A DNA stretch of 64,000 bases from Corydoras sp. C115 (GCA_019802505.1 JAFMOC010000051.1:2724001-2788000); one strand, 5' to 3'. Shown: positions 12,730-24,127, numbered from the stretch's first letter. The notes: generated by a model from the letters alone, not told the origin. Numbers and translations: made by a program.

Positions 12730-13590
12730 CAAGGGGAGAGGACGGGAGAGGTGACCAGTTGGTTGGAAAGGACAATCTTGGAGACCTCCAGTGCAGAAAT
12801 AGGACAGAATGAGTTAAGGACCGGGTGAAATGAAGTGGGATTTGTGTGCCTGGGGTCACGGGCAGGAAAGTGTTTAATGCTTTCAGTCTTCTTTGTAATG
12901 AAAATTGCAGGTCATCTGCCGGGTGTTTGGTGGTGGAGATGGTGGACAGAATAATGTGTTAAATAAAATGTGGAATGAAATGCTTATAGGTCATACCTGA
13001 CTAACAACACAGGCTAAAGTGGCCACCAAAGGCCAGATGCTGGGAGGGGTAGGGTCCTGGGGGTGGCATGCATCCCATTCTAAAAGACATTGCTCAAGTC
13101 TGGAGGACCAAAAGGAGTTAGTTGCTAGGTTAATGTCAAGAGTACAGAAGTCAGTGATGCACAAGAGAGCGTTGATAGCCATGTCAGCCAAAATGAATGT
13201 GAGTGGGAACTGGGGTTTTGATTTGCCTGTGTGGATTTGGGGAGTCTCATGAGAGGGGGAAGCAGAGATATGGAAAACTGAAGAGAAGAGTCCTCTGACA
13301 TGAATCAGGCTGATGTGTAGGAAGGTGGGAGGTAGTACAGCAGCACATAATGAGGAGATTAAGGTGATTGCCCACCTTGTGTGTAGCTGAAGTGAGGAGT
13401 AGCTGTAAGTCGAGCTTGGAGATGAGAAAAAGAAACTCTTATGCAAATATTATTTCAGTCTGGATGTTTAAGTCAGTGAGCGCAACTGTTATCAGAATGT
13501 GATGACAGCCACAGATGAAGCTCATACACAACTTTTTCAAGCTAGCCAAAGGGACAAGAGACGACGACGAAATTGCATGTATTATGATTT
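12730..13590. other. Block next to LINE relic, origin unclear
   Basis: May extend the LINE relic 5'-ward on the minus strand. A 151-residue minus frame at 12991-13446 shows no endonuclease or zinc-knuckle motif that I recognise, so it is not called a gene. Confidence 0.35.
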
Positions 13591-13600
13591 GAAACTGCAG

Positions 13601-13885
13601 TGGCACGGCGGCTTAGTGGTTAGCATGTTCTCCTCTCAGAGTTGGGGATTCCTGGTTCCAATCCCAATCTGGGTGGAGTTTCCATGTTCTCCCCGTGTCA
13701 GCATGGGTCTCCTCTGGGTTCTCCGGTTTCCTCCCACAGTCCAAAAACATGGATCAAGTCAATTGAATTCTCCAAATTGCCCCATGTAGAGTGTGTCTGT
13801 GAGTGAGTATGTACCCAGTGATAGATTGGCACCCCCCCCCTGTGACCCTAGTAGAGGATAAGTAGTAGATAATGAATGGATGGAT
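13601..13885 (+). mobile_element. SINE-D with internal 3' deletion
   Basis: Head and body are intact. After GATAGATTGGCA the sequence jumps directly to a C-run and TGTGACCCTAG, losing the GTCCTGGGTGTATCTGCCC to GGGCATGGGG segment. Tail GAATGGATGG. Confidence 0.9.
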
Positions 13886-14740
13886 TAATTGATGATTTAA
13901 AATTGTTAGTGTATGGTATTCGAAGCCATATTAGACAGTAGTCTTGACTTAAAGCTGCTCTATACTACAGCTTCAGCCTCACACAGAGCAACCAATTAAC
14001 AGTAGTGTAAGGGGTGAATGAGCAGACCGTTTGCCTCCTCTCTTAGCAATTGAAAAAATGGTGGGATGAAGGCTAATGCATAAGACAAACTAAAAAATCC
14101 TATGTTATGAAGCTGAAAGAATTTTTTCTTTCCTTTTTTTTTTTTTTTTTTTTTTTAAAGACTGATTCAAAAGCCCATACCCTGTAAGACTGCACTTGAG
14201 AATTCGATGCCTGCTGCATGAAAACTTTTGATTAAGTGTCAAATGTAGGGTTAGGAAAGTGCTGACTGACACTTTTTAAAGCGGGAAGGAACAGAGAGAT
14301 GAATAAAGCGACAAATGGAAGTCGAAGACAGCTAGTAATGATCTGGTGCATACATCTATTTAACACCATTTAGCGATTCCATGCTAGAGATGAGGTCAGT
14401 AATGGAGCGGTTCTCAGACTCGCCCGTTTTAAAAAATTTAGCTGTGCAAAAGACTGAAAGCTGACAAGACCACTAACATATTTAATGTCCATCATTCACC
14501 GTGCAAAAAAATCATTTTATTCAGGAATTTTATCATTTGATGTTAAAACTACTTATCCAACTGGAGAAAATTAAAACCAAAATCAGATCTTATTAATTTC
14601 TCCTTGACAACAATGAGATTAAGTGGAAAGACAAATGAGACTTTAGCCTGAGTCTCCTGTTGCTCAAATGTGTCTCCTGAGATAAAAAGTTGAGTGATCT
14701 TACATTTGTCTGCTCTTCCATTTTAACGGAGATCTCAATA
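13886..14740. other. Unique block with T-run
   Basis: T-run at 14133-14156. Otherwise no feature seen. Confidence 0.5.
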
Positions 14741-15070
14741 TATCCATCCATCCATTATCTTCCGCTTTATCTTGTACTAGGTTTTCGGGGGCCCATCCAG
14801 GGGAGAACGTTTCGGCGCTGGGCAGATACCCCTAGGACAGGGTGCCAATCTATCACTGGACACACAGTCACTCACACAGACACAGTCTATATATATGGGG
14901 CAAAATATCTTTATATGGGGCAATTTGGAGAATTCAATTGACCTTGATCCATGTTTTTGGACTGTGGGAGGAAACCGGAGAACCTGGAGGAAACTCACGC
15001 AGACTCTAGGAGAACATGCAAACTCCACCCATATTGGGATCCGAACCAATCCCTACCACTAAACCACCCG
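14741..15070 (-). mobile_element. SINE-D (D2), near full length
   Basis: (CCAT)n and TTATCTTCCGCTTTATC at left, degraded head at right (ACTAAACCACCCG). About 20 bp around the GGGGCA motif is duplicated (14896-14920). Confidence 0.88.
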
Positions 15071-15188
15071 ATCAGGATGCAGATTTGACAAATTGATTTA
15101 TTTATTTATTAAAGGTTTAATCTAGGACTCAGCGCTGTTTCAGTCCTGATTCTGTGAATGTCTTCTTGGTTGCTAAACATCTCACACA

Positions 15189-15316
15189 AGGGTGTGGTAG
15201 CTCAGCGGCTAGCATGATCTGTCTGAAGGTTCAAATCACAAGGTCACGCAAGTTACCACTGCTGACCTTTGAGCTGGCCCTTGAGCAAGACCCTTAACCC
15301 TCATTGCTCAAGGGGA
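15189..15316 (+). mobile_element. SINE-H, 3' truncated
   Basis: A box TAGCTCAGCGG, B box GGTTCAAATCAC, then CCCTTGAGCAAGACCCTTAA. The TTTGGATAAAAG tail is missing. Confidence 0.8.
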
Positions 15317-15368
15317 TCAAGGTTGACCCCGTTCTCTGACCCCAACCATCGAGTTAGTAAACTTGTAA

Positions 15369-15630
15369 TCCATCCATCCATTATCTTCTGCGGTTCTCCG
15401 GTTTCCCCCCACAGTCCAAAAACATGGATCAAGGTCAATTGAATTCTCCAAATTGCCCCATATAGAGTGTGTCTGTGAGTGAGTATGTGCCCAGTGATAG
15501 ATTGGCATCCTGTTCTGGGTGTGTCTGCCCAGCGCCCAAAATGTTCTCCCCTGGATGGGCATGGGGAACATCCCCCCCCCCCCCCCACGACCCTATTAGA
15601 GGATAAAGTGGAAGATAATGGATGGATAAA
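15369..15630 (+). mobile_element. SINE-D (D2), 5' truncated, with inverted tail piece at its start
   Basis: From 15391 it reads sense SINE-D from GGTTCTCCGGTTTCC to the (GGAT)n tail. It is preceded at 15369-15390 by an antisense tail piece (ATCCATCCATTATCTTCTG). The two ends are therefore complementary and the copy could fold back. Confidence 0.88.
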
Positions 15631-16205
15631 CATAATGCAAGCTTTACAGAACGCATTCGGTTCAGTCGGATTAACGTTCCAAACTATTTTCATTATCAGC
15701 CTCACAATCCTCCTAATTAATGCTGAATTCATAATGACTGGCTAATAAATGAGCCCATTATGGACTAATTCAGTATTATGTATTTAAATTTACATTCTGT
15801 CTGTGGATGTAGCTTTCACACCTCTATATCCTGAATTGGACTTAATGGCTGATTTACTGAACATAATTAATATAATAAGTTTTCATTTTGAAAAATTCAA
15901 AAGCCCAGAAAAAACACATGATTTCAGATATTTGTCATCAAACTCCCTCACATGGATTTTCTTAGAACCGAACACCCACGCTTAGATTATTCTTGTACAT
16001 TGAATTCTGATCGTCTCTCAGAACCCGAGATGCTGGAGAGATTTGCACTGACATGACTTTGGATCAAATCAAACATGAATAATGCAAGCTAGACCTACCC
16101 TGCTGTGCCAAACACTTGTATATTTCACAGCAGAGAACTGAAAAGAACGAAAGAACGAAACCGAGTTCTAAGGAAATGATTACTTACAAACATTTTTGTT
16201 TTATT
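15631..16205. other. Unique block
   Basis: No repeat or gene recognised. Confidence 0.5.
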
Positions 16206-16424
16206 TCTATTAAACACTTTCTATGAAGTCGGTACGTCATATGTACGTCATATAGCTTTATATATTCATAATTCTTTATAATACTTGTCATAAGCCTCTG
16301 TTTATGTACATAAATGTTTATGTACATAAAAAAAAAACACAAAAAGAGTTATAAGAACATGCCACAAGGCTTTATAACAATGCAACATAATGCATTATAT
16401 ATTATTATAATTATATATTATATT

Positions 16425-16704
16425 GGCGGCACGGTGGCTTAGTGGTTAGCACGTTCGCCTCTCAGCACTAGGGATTCCCGGTTCGAGTCCCCATCTGGGT
16501 GGAGTTTCCATGTTCTCCCCGTGTCTGCGTGGGTTTCCTCCGGGTTCTCCGGTTTCCTCCCACAGTCCAAAAACATGGATCAAGTCAATTGAGTTCTCCA
16601 AATTGCCCCATATAGAGTGTGTATGCGTGCGTGTCTGTGTGAGTGAGTGTGTGCCCCCCCCGCGACCCTCATAGGATAAAGCGGAAGATAATGAATGAAT
16701 GAAT
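16425..16704 (+). mobile_element. SINE-D (D1) inside MITE M2, internal deletion
   Basis: Near-consensus head with A and B boxes. D1 bases (TTCGCCTCTCAG, CCCCATCTGGG, AAGTCAATTGAGTTC). The part between GTGTGTGCCC and the C-run is deleted. (GAAT)n tail. Likely AT-rich target duplication ATATTATATT on both sides. Confidence 0.92.
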
Positions 16705-16715
16705 ATTATATTATA

Positions 16716-16766
16716 ATGGGGGGGGTTCCCCATGCCCATACAGGGAAGAACATTTCGGGCGCTGCT
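16716..16766 (-). mobile_element. SINE-D fragment
   Basis: GGGTTCCCCATGCCCATAC followed by CATTTCGGGCGCTG. An isolated 3' body piece 12 bp beyond the previous SINE tail. Confidence 0.8.
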
Positions 16767-17134
16767 CATTCACCCCTTACACTACTGTTAGAAACACATT
16801 GTTTTAAGTGTTCATAACGGCTAATGAAAGCTTATAATCATTCTTTACAGGCATTAGGTAAAGCAAACTGCATGAATATTATATAATATTCATGATGTAT
16901 ATAATATACTTTACATAAGTGAAATAATTATGTATTAAGAATTGATATACAGTGATATTGTTTTAACATATTTTGACTGTGAGGCTTATAACACATTATT
17001 AATCATTATAAATTCTTTAACACATTTATAAATATATAAATACTTTAAAACTAAATGCATTTCTTACAACTAAACGCGTTTTAGATATGCATTTATAATG
17101 CATTATGAATACTGGATTCATAGAAAGTGTTACC

Positions 17135-17755
17135 AAGATTTCTTTTTAAATAAATGTAATAAATTCACATAGCACTAAATGTTATGATGCATCATTGGAT
17201 ACACTCTGTAGCTACAGGATGTTGAGTTGTAAATATTGTGTCTTGTTGGGAGATCTGTATGGGCTTGAAATCAAATAAAAGATAATGAAATGACAAATGA
17301 TCTAATGTTTTTAATAGTTTTGTTTATATACTGTAATAATGCCTTGGGTTAGATGGCTCTTTGTTGTCAGGGTTTCTTAACCGTTAAGGCGTTGCCGGCT
17401 TATTAATGGCCAACTCTATAATTAGCTGAGCACTGAACCTGGTTTCGCTCGAAAAAAAATTACCGTACAAGTTTCCCCTCGCATCTAGACTCTGAGGTGT
17501 GTTCATAATTAATAACTTCCCAGCAAATCAAGCTGAATTTCTGGGTGGATGTTTGAGTGTTTTGTGTTACCTATTAATTACTGTCTGCTCCTATACTGGA
17601 CTTATTTATTATTACTTAGGTCATTGCTGATAGTATTAAAAGCATGGTGGTATTACCTTATACGTTTTAGGTGTTGAGCATTTGGTCTATCATTTGTAAA
17701 AAGACAAATGATAATAAAAAGAAATCTTGTATGATTTCTAAACAGCTCATCTCTA
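17135..17755. other. Unique block
   Basis: Nothing recognised. Confidence 0.5.
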
Positions 17756-17760
17756 CAGAC

Positions 17761-18015
17761 TGGGGCAATCATAGGCTTGTAGTTAAGGAACCAGCGTTGC
17801 CACCTGAAGGCCCCCAATTTAATTCCCGGTCCCGCCAAGCACTATGTCGAAAGTGCCCTTGGGCAAGACACCTAACCCTAATTACTCCCTGGGTGCCTTG
17901 TACAGGGCTGCCCACCACTCCAGGGACATGTGCCCACTCTTCCAGTCTGTGTGTGTTTCACTTCACATATGGGTTAAAAATTGAGAACCAATTCCTCTGT
18001 AAGTACAGTAGGAAA
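17761..18015 (+). mobile_element. Family B repeat, sense copy
   Basis: tRNA-like start (TTGTAGTTAAGG) and B-box-like TTAATTCCCGG. Then GTGCCCTTGGGCAAGACACC, and the end CCAATTCCTCTGTAAGTAC. Same order as the minus-strand copies. Confidence 0.72.
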
Positions 18016-18667
18016 AATAGATTAACTTGATCATTACCTTTTTATATAACTTCTATTTTCCCTGAAGTAGCAGATGTTTGCCAAACTTAATATTTGCCTC
18101 TGCACATTTATTCCATGACAGATGTTGTCTTTTGCAACTTTCACCTTTAACAGTCTGGACACTATTAACAGCTCTGTTTAGTTGGACTTTTTGACAGTTG
18201 TTCAACAGTCAAAAGACATAACCCACCCCAAAACTGGGCCAATGGATGAACCTTTGGGTGTGTCCTATGTATTTCAAGCTTTTGATGATAATGGCCTTCC
18301 ATTGTATTTTTGCACGTTCTATCACTATCACATGTTTTTAAATCGTATTATTTTCCTATTGTTTCTCTGTTTGTGTATATGTTATGCCTGTATATGTAAT
18401 TTAACACATCATGATTGACTATTGCATTTTCTACATAATGCAAACAGTCAAGCTATATTTGTGTTCCACTCCAATGCTATTTTCAGCACTTTTTATAGAA
18501 GCAAAACTTCAAATTCAAACATATGTTCTTTGGTAGAACATAAATACAACAGACATAGTTGATTCTTTGTTTCTCTCATCCATAAAAAAAAATTGTGAGA
18601 TCAAACAAAATGCAACTACATCCAATTTCACCATGTACACTGTATTTTTCTGTTGGATAAAATGTAT
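18016..18667. other. Unique block
   Basis: No feature supported. Confidence 0.5.
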
Positions 18668-18988
18668 GGTGGCACGGTGGCTTAGTGGTTAGCGTGTTCC
18701 TGGTTTAAATCCCAATGTGGGTGAAGTTTCTATGTTCTCCCGTGTCCGTGTGGGTTTCCTCTGGGTTCTCCGGTTTCCTTCCACAGTACAAAAACATGGA
18801 TCAAGGTCAATTGAATTCTCCAAATTGTCCCATGTAGAATATGAGTGTGTGCCCAGAGATAGATAGGTGCCCTGTCTTGGGTATATCTGCCCAGTGCCTG
18901 AAACGTTCTCCCCTGGATGGGCATGGGAACCCCCCCACGACCCTAGTAGAGGATAAAGCATAAGATGATGGGTGGATGGATGGATGGA
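18668..18988 (+). mobile_element. SINE-D (D2), full length with small deletions
   Basis: Intact A box. About 25 bp is missing between the A and B boxes (GCGTGTTCCTGGTTTAAATC). Ends in (GGAT)n. Confidence 0.9.
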
Positions 18989-19664
18989 TAAAACCTATTT
19001 AAGAAAACTTTAGGTGTCCTTAAATTTAAGATTTCTAGCTATGGGTAAGTGTGATTGTGCCATATTTAATGGGGAAGGTTGTTACTGATTGTTACTTATT
19101 ACCGTACTGTAATGTTCATATTTTAATTAATAGATATAAAGTAAAGTTGGGCAAGTTGACGAAATCGCTTCCATAGTTTATTTTTCTTCTCATGCTCTTG
19201 TTTCTTTAGCACTACACTTTCTTTCTCTTCATCGTTCTTGTTCTGCCTATAAATGGAGGCAGGTTGCATGACTCATTCCCCCCAGTCTCTGCCTTCCACT
19301 CCATCATTTCACTTAAAATAATCAAGGCCTGCGGAAATCATTCACACACTCCTCACGTCTCGGAGAAAAGAAGAAATTAGGGGGGAAGAAAAGACTGGGA
19401 GATATCATTAATTTTCTGTCAGGATCCTTAACATTTGCTCCCTGAATTTGTTTACCCCTTTATTGTTTAGTTGATTTACTGTGAAATTTAACCTGGCATT
19501 GTGTTATCCTGAAGGTGTACACACATTCAGTGTCAGGACCGTGGAAGGGGGAACAATAAATAAAGATTTATAATGGCACAAAGTGCACAGGGTATGTCAC
19601 TGTGAGCAATGGCATTTTTTTAACCTCAGCCACATTTATTTTTTTACATCTGTTTTGGTTTTAT

Positions 19665-19666
<2 letters not shown>
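18989..19666. other. Unique block
   Basis: No feature supported. Confidence 0.5.

Positions 19667-19735
<69 letters not shown>
19667..19735. repeat. (TA)n microsatellite
   Basis: Abuts the 5' end of the next SINE; TA units resume after its 3' tail. Confidence 0.97.
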
Positions 19736-19738
<3 letters not shown>

Positions 19739-20068
19739 GCATAGTGGTTAGCTTGTTCTCCTATCAGCACTAGGGATTCCTGGTTGAAATCCCAATCTGG
19801 ATGGAGTTTCCATGCCCTCCCTGTGTCCACGTGGGTTTCCTCCGGGTTCTCCAGTTTCCTCTCACAGCCCAAAAACAAGGATCAAGGTCAATTGAGTTCT
19901 CCAAATTGCCCCATATAGTGTGTGTTTGTGTGAGTGAGTGTGTGCCCAGCGATAGATTGGCGCCCTGTCCTGGGTGTATCTGCCCAGCGCCCGAAACGTT
20001 CTCCCCTGAATGGGCATGGGGAACCCCCCACGAACCTATTAGAGGATAAAGTGGAAGATAATGGATGA
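19736..20068 (+). mobile_element. SINE-D inserted in (TA)n
   Basis: Lacks the first few head bases (starts GTGGCATAGTGG). Body and 3' end are complete to GGATAAAGTGGAAGATAATG. (TA)n on both sides (19667-19735 and 20069-20088) suggests insertion into a TA array. Confidence 0.92.
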
Positions 20069-20279
20069 ATATATATATATATATATATGGATTTTTTGTT
20101 TAATAAAATATTTTCAGACTTTGTTATTAAAATTTGCATCTCTCAGAATCCTGTTAATAAAATGTTGCTTTATACACTGTGCTATGCTTGTTTTGCATGT
20201 ACGAGCTTCCTCTAGAGTATTAGGTTTGTTTGGATTGCCTTGTTCCATGGTGTTCATCTGAGTTCTGTTCTGTAGTCTG

Positions 20280-20321
20280 GAGTATTGAGAAAGTAACAGA
20301 AGACTGGAGTGAAGTTACACT
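20280..20321 (+). repeat. 42-bp direct repeat, copy 1
   Basis: Identical over 42 bp to 21355-21396. Begins GAGTATTGAGAAAG and ends GAAGTTACACT. Flanks differ. Confidence 0.95.
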
Positions 20322-20779
20322 TCTTGGGCACCCAGGAGGTGGATTTCTAAGATAAAATACCAGGAAACATTAGTAATCTAGAAAGGTGTTTGGCTGTGGG
20401 CTCATTTCTGAGAATACGAAAACAACACAAGAACTCCACCGAAGCAAAGCCTGTACTTCACAACAGCATCAAATTCACATGAACCTGTTTAGAATTCTCA
20501 TGCTTTGTGTAATTTCATATTCTTTAGTTGTGCTGATCTAGTTTTCCTAGCAGTCTGTAGAATCAGTGCCATAGCTAGATTTGTGTGGTGCACATGGAAT
20601 TTGTAATAAACCCTATCCCTGTGAGTTCATAAAAACTCTTGTTACTACATTAGATTCAAATCAGTGTTTCTGTTCAGCAGGTTTCCTAAATGAGTCAGAC
20701 CTGCTGCCTGGCACCAAAACCATACGCGGGTTACAAGACTAAAGTAGAAAACTTTACTTTTAAAACATACAAATAAATA

Positions 20780-21102
20780 TATTCATTCATTCATTATCTT
20801 CCGCTTTATCCTATATTAGGTTCGCGGTGGGGTTCCCCATGCCCATCCAGGGGAGAACGTCTGAGAACGATGGGAGAATCCATCGCTGGGCACACACTCA
20901 CTCACACAGACACACTCTATATGGGGCAATTTGGGGAATTCAATTGACTTGATCCAAGTTTTTGGACTGTGGGAGGAAACCGGAGAACCCGGAGGAAACC
21001 CACGCAGACACGGGGAGAACATGGAAACTCCACCCAGATGGGGATTCGAACCGGGTATCCCTAGCGCTGAGAGGCGAACGTGCTAACCACTAAGCCACGG
21101 TG
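20780..21102 (-). mobile_element. SINE-D (D1), left arm of head-to-head pair
   Basis: (ATTC)n tail and CTTCCGCTTTATCC at left, head with GAGAGGCGAACGTGCTAACC at right. The segment around GGGCGCTGGGCAGATAC is replaced by a short scrambled piece (about 20860-20880). Confidence 0.92.
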
Positions 21103-21268
21103 GGTGTATGCGTGCGTGTGTGTGTGTGAGTGAGTGTGGGCCCAATGATAGATTGTCGCCCTGTCCTGGGTGTATCTGTCCAGCGCCCGAAATGTTCTCC
21201 CCTGGATGGGCATGGAGAACCCCACCGCGACCCTAATATAGGATAAAGCGGAAGATAATGAATGAATG
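21103..21268 (+). mobile_element. SINE-D 3' half, right arm of head-to-head pair
   Basis: Starts within the GTGTGTGTGAGTGAG region right at the head of the preceding minus copy. Runs to GGATAAAGCGG and (GAAT)n. Confidence 0.92.
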
Positions 21269-21354
21269 TAAAGATTAAATCAATGCTTTATTAATTTCCT
21301 AAGTAAAAGGAAATTGATACTATATAATAAGAACAATCTACAGCATTGTAGATA

Positions 21355-21396
21355 GAGTATTGAGAAAGTAACAGAAGACTGGAGTGAAGTTACACT
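21355..21396 (+). repeat. 42-bp direct repeat, copy 2
   Basis: Exact copy of 20280-20321, lying 1,033 bp downstream on the far side of the SINE-D pair. Confidence 0.95.
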
Positions 21397-21726
21397 AAAA
21401 TTTACATTTTAATATAGAGATACCTTTGACTGTATTTTTTTTATTTATTAATGGTGCAGATCCCAATCAGGGACACATTTGGAGCTGGAGGCCAAATGGT
21501 TCATAACACAAAAGGCAGAAAATCAGCCTGTACAGTCCATCGCAGGGCAAAATGAGCAATGCCATGACTGATACAGATTTTTGCACCAGATGTAGTTCAT
21601 ATCTCCACAGCCTCTAGTCCATCTCAGAAGACTTTTTGGCCCTCTTTTAGCAATCTAGCCGACAGCCACATACCATGCAGCTTGATTGAACTGTGTCGGA
21701 TTAAAAGTGCAAGACATGTACTAATT

Positions 21727-21863
21727 CATCTCATCTCATTATCTTCTGCTCAATCTTATATAAGGCACTAGGATCACGGGATATTCCCCATGCCCATTCA
21801 GGGGAGAGTGTTTTGGGTGCTGATACAACCAGGACAGGGCATCAATCCATCGCTGGGCAGCAT
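21727..21863 (-). mobile_element. SINE-D, older subtype, 3' fragment
   Basis: CATCTCATCTCATTATCTTC with GCTCAATC in place of GCTTTATCC. These are D-old marks. Ends at CATCGCTGGGCA. Confidence 0.82.
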
Positions 21864-23054
21864 GTACTAATTCTGTTATTCATCTGTGTATTTTGAATGT
21901 AACATGCAATAAACCAATTAATGTATCACTTGCCGTTCGACTGGTGGATTGCTGTTTGAGTGGTGCAGCTACCTGGACTCAATGCGCTGGTTCATGAGGT
22001 TCTGCATTTTACTGTGAAGGGAGAACACACAGTATAGTGTAGACTATGTATCTGCAGTCTCGGTACAAACACAGTGCAAGAAAATAAATTGTTGGTGAGG
22101 TGTAAGATAGCAATGAGCATCTCGATGAGCTTTGTTCAGGGTGTAATATGGGACACTCTGGGTTTAAATAAATCATGAATGTTTTTGTGAAAAGCATGAC
22201 TTTTCTTTCTTGTTATTTTATACAGATTTATATTAAATTTCTAGTCATTTTGAATACATTTAAGCCCATGTGGCTGTGTTTGTTATATTTGTTTAAATGT
22301 AATAAATAGATATGAGTCCATCATTAAAAATAATTATTTTAATATTTTTTTAGATAATATTTTTTTATTAAAATAGTTTTTCTGTTTTTTTATTTCTTAA
22401 ATAAAAGTTTAACTTCTTACAAATTTTAGCATTTATATCAAATCAGGAACATTTGGGACTTGGCGTGATGGTGATATCATGCAGACTGCTCCTCAACGTC
22501 ATCTTTGCTTTTGTTGCCTGGGCCAAAGTGTCTAAACCTGCTATTTTATGCATGCTGTTGGCCAGGCAATGTTGCAGGCACCTTCACACAGTGGGTATGT
22601 GAGAATCACAGGAAATGAGATGTGTGGATGGAATTGATGCATCAATACGAAGGCGGCGTGTCTGAACTCCTCCTGTGGTCTTTGTTTTGGTTTTTGATTC
22701 AGGTTGCTGTGTGGGTAATTACTCAGTGTTTTACATGTTGTTTTCAGGTATGTCTGATGCGTTTCCTCATCCAATCTGCTTTACTTTTGAAGTGGATAAG
22801 ATTACAGAGAGAGGGTAAACTGAGCTGGTCTCGAAGCAATAAGTAAAAGCTATTAGCGTCGGTTACACATATCATATATGCCCGCTAAGTGAAAAGAGAA
22901 TACTCTACAGCACATGGTCAGAGCTATAACATCCTAATCGTCTGTGTAGAATATAGATCTGAAACCCAGCAAATCTCCATATGATGGTGAACCAAAATGT
23001 TTCAGTTGATGTAGAAAGGTTTTTCTGTGATTCATACTGATTTGTCCTTTAGAT
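21864..23054. other. Unique block
   Basis: No gene or repeat recognised. Confidence 0.5.
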
Positions 23055-23083
23055 TGTGTGTGTGTGTGTGTGTATGTATGTAA

Positions 23084-23172
<89 letters not shown>

Positions 23173-23185
23173 CATACATACACAT

Positions 23186-23251
<66 letters not shown>

Positions 23252-23310
23252 TTTTTTTTTTTTTTTTTTTTAATTTATTTTTTTTTTTTTCTATATATAT
23301 TTACATATAT
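23055..23310. repeat. Compound (GT)n/(TA)n/(T)n microsatellite
   Basis: (GT)n at 23055-23072, (TA)n at 23085-23168 and 23189-23243, T-runs at 23250-23271 and 23278-23290. Open frames here are microsatellite artefacts. Confidence 0.97.
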
Positions 23311-23427
23311 TTCCATCCATCCATCCATCCATTATTTTCCACTTTATCCTCTACTAGGGTCGCAAGGGGGATTCGAACCTGCATTCCCAGCTTAGCAGAA
23401 GTGCTAACCACTAAGCCACCATGCCAT
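23311..23427 (-). mobile_element. SINE-D with large internal deletion
   Basis: The 3' end (CCATCC, ACTTTATCCTCTACTAGG) is joined directly to the tRNA-like head (GGATTCGAACCTGC to CTAAGCCACCATGCC). The whole body is missing. Confidence 0.9.
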
Positions 23428-23659
23428 TCACAGCTTAGGAACACTTCTATATGCTGCAGAATAAAATTCTATGTAATCAAACACCATTTTGTAAAGTTTT
23501 TAAACTGATAGTGTTTTATTATGTCTGATGCATTACCAGTTCTTAATAATGCAGAGTCCGGTACTGCGTTTGTGTTATGTTGAATGAATGGTCTGAAGTT
23601 GTGTGTTAATTGGGTGAGAGAGGGAGGGGAGGCAGAACGGGAAGTGTTGTGTCTTAATA

Positions 23660-23875
23660 ATATTATAATGCCAGTTAGGGAGCTAGAATGATACTTTGGC
23701 ACCTCACAGCAAAAATGTCCCGGGTTAGATTCCCAATGTGAATGCCAGTGTCCTTTCAGTGTGGTTTGCACATTCTCCTCCTGTCCGTATGGGTTTCCTC
23801 TGGGAGCTCAGGTTTTCTCCCACAGCCCAGTCTACAGTGTGAATGTGTTTGTGTGTCTGCCTCGCTCTGGAGGTG
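23660..23875 (+). mobile_element. Diverged DANA-like SINE
   Basis: CACCTCACAGC, GGGTTAGATTCCC, GTATGGGTTTCCTCTGGG and CTCCCACAGCCCAG keep the order head, B box, body. Divergence is higher than in SINE-D. Confidence 0.65.
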
Positions 23876-23958
23876 CGATATGTCCGAGAAGTTCCCTGCT
23901 CCTAGCTAAAAAAAAATCACAAGGTTAAGATATAACACCCTCTATGACCCTGTTTGTC

Positions 23959-24077
23959 TAAACTATCCAGCAACTGAATAAATGTTTTATATATATATAT
24001 AAACACTACAACAATAGGCACATTTATTCAGTTGCTGGATAGTTTACTGAATAAATGTGCCTATTGTTGTAGTGTTT
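23959..24077. repeat. Nested inverted-repeat complex
   Basis: 24001-24031 and 24047-24077 are perfect 31-bp inverted repeats around a 15-nt spacer. Separately, 23959-23984 is the perfect complement of 24021-24046 (26 bp). The central segment can pair with either flank. All three pieces touch TA-rich sequence. Confidence 0.95.
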
Positions 24078-24086
24078 ATATATATA

Positions 24087-24088
<2 letters not shown>

Positions 24089-24126
<38 letters not shown>
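24089..24126. repeat. (GT)n microsatellite
   Basis: About 19 GT units between the hairpin complex and a SINE-D tail. Confidence 0.97.

Positions 24127-24127
<1 letters not shown>

Larger units (their letters stand above)
16209..17133. mobile_element. MITE family M2, interrupted by SINE-D
   Basis: Terminal inverted repeats AACACTTTCTATGAA (about 16212) and TTCATAGAAAGTGTTACC (17116-17133). Inside are TTATAACA and AATGCATTAT words in inverted arrangement, and a doubled TTTATGTACATAAA palindrome (16300-16330). It has no coding capacity, so it is taken as a non-autonomous DNA transposon. A SINE-D and a SINE fragment lie within it. Confidence 0.65.

Noticed and set aside
12991..13446. 151-residue minus frame near the LINE relic
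   Set aside because: No endonuclease, RT or other motif seen. The relation to the LINE is possible but unsupported.
23056..23508. 150-residue frame of Ile-Tyr repeats
   Set aside because: Translation of (TA)n and T-runs.
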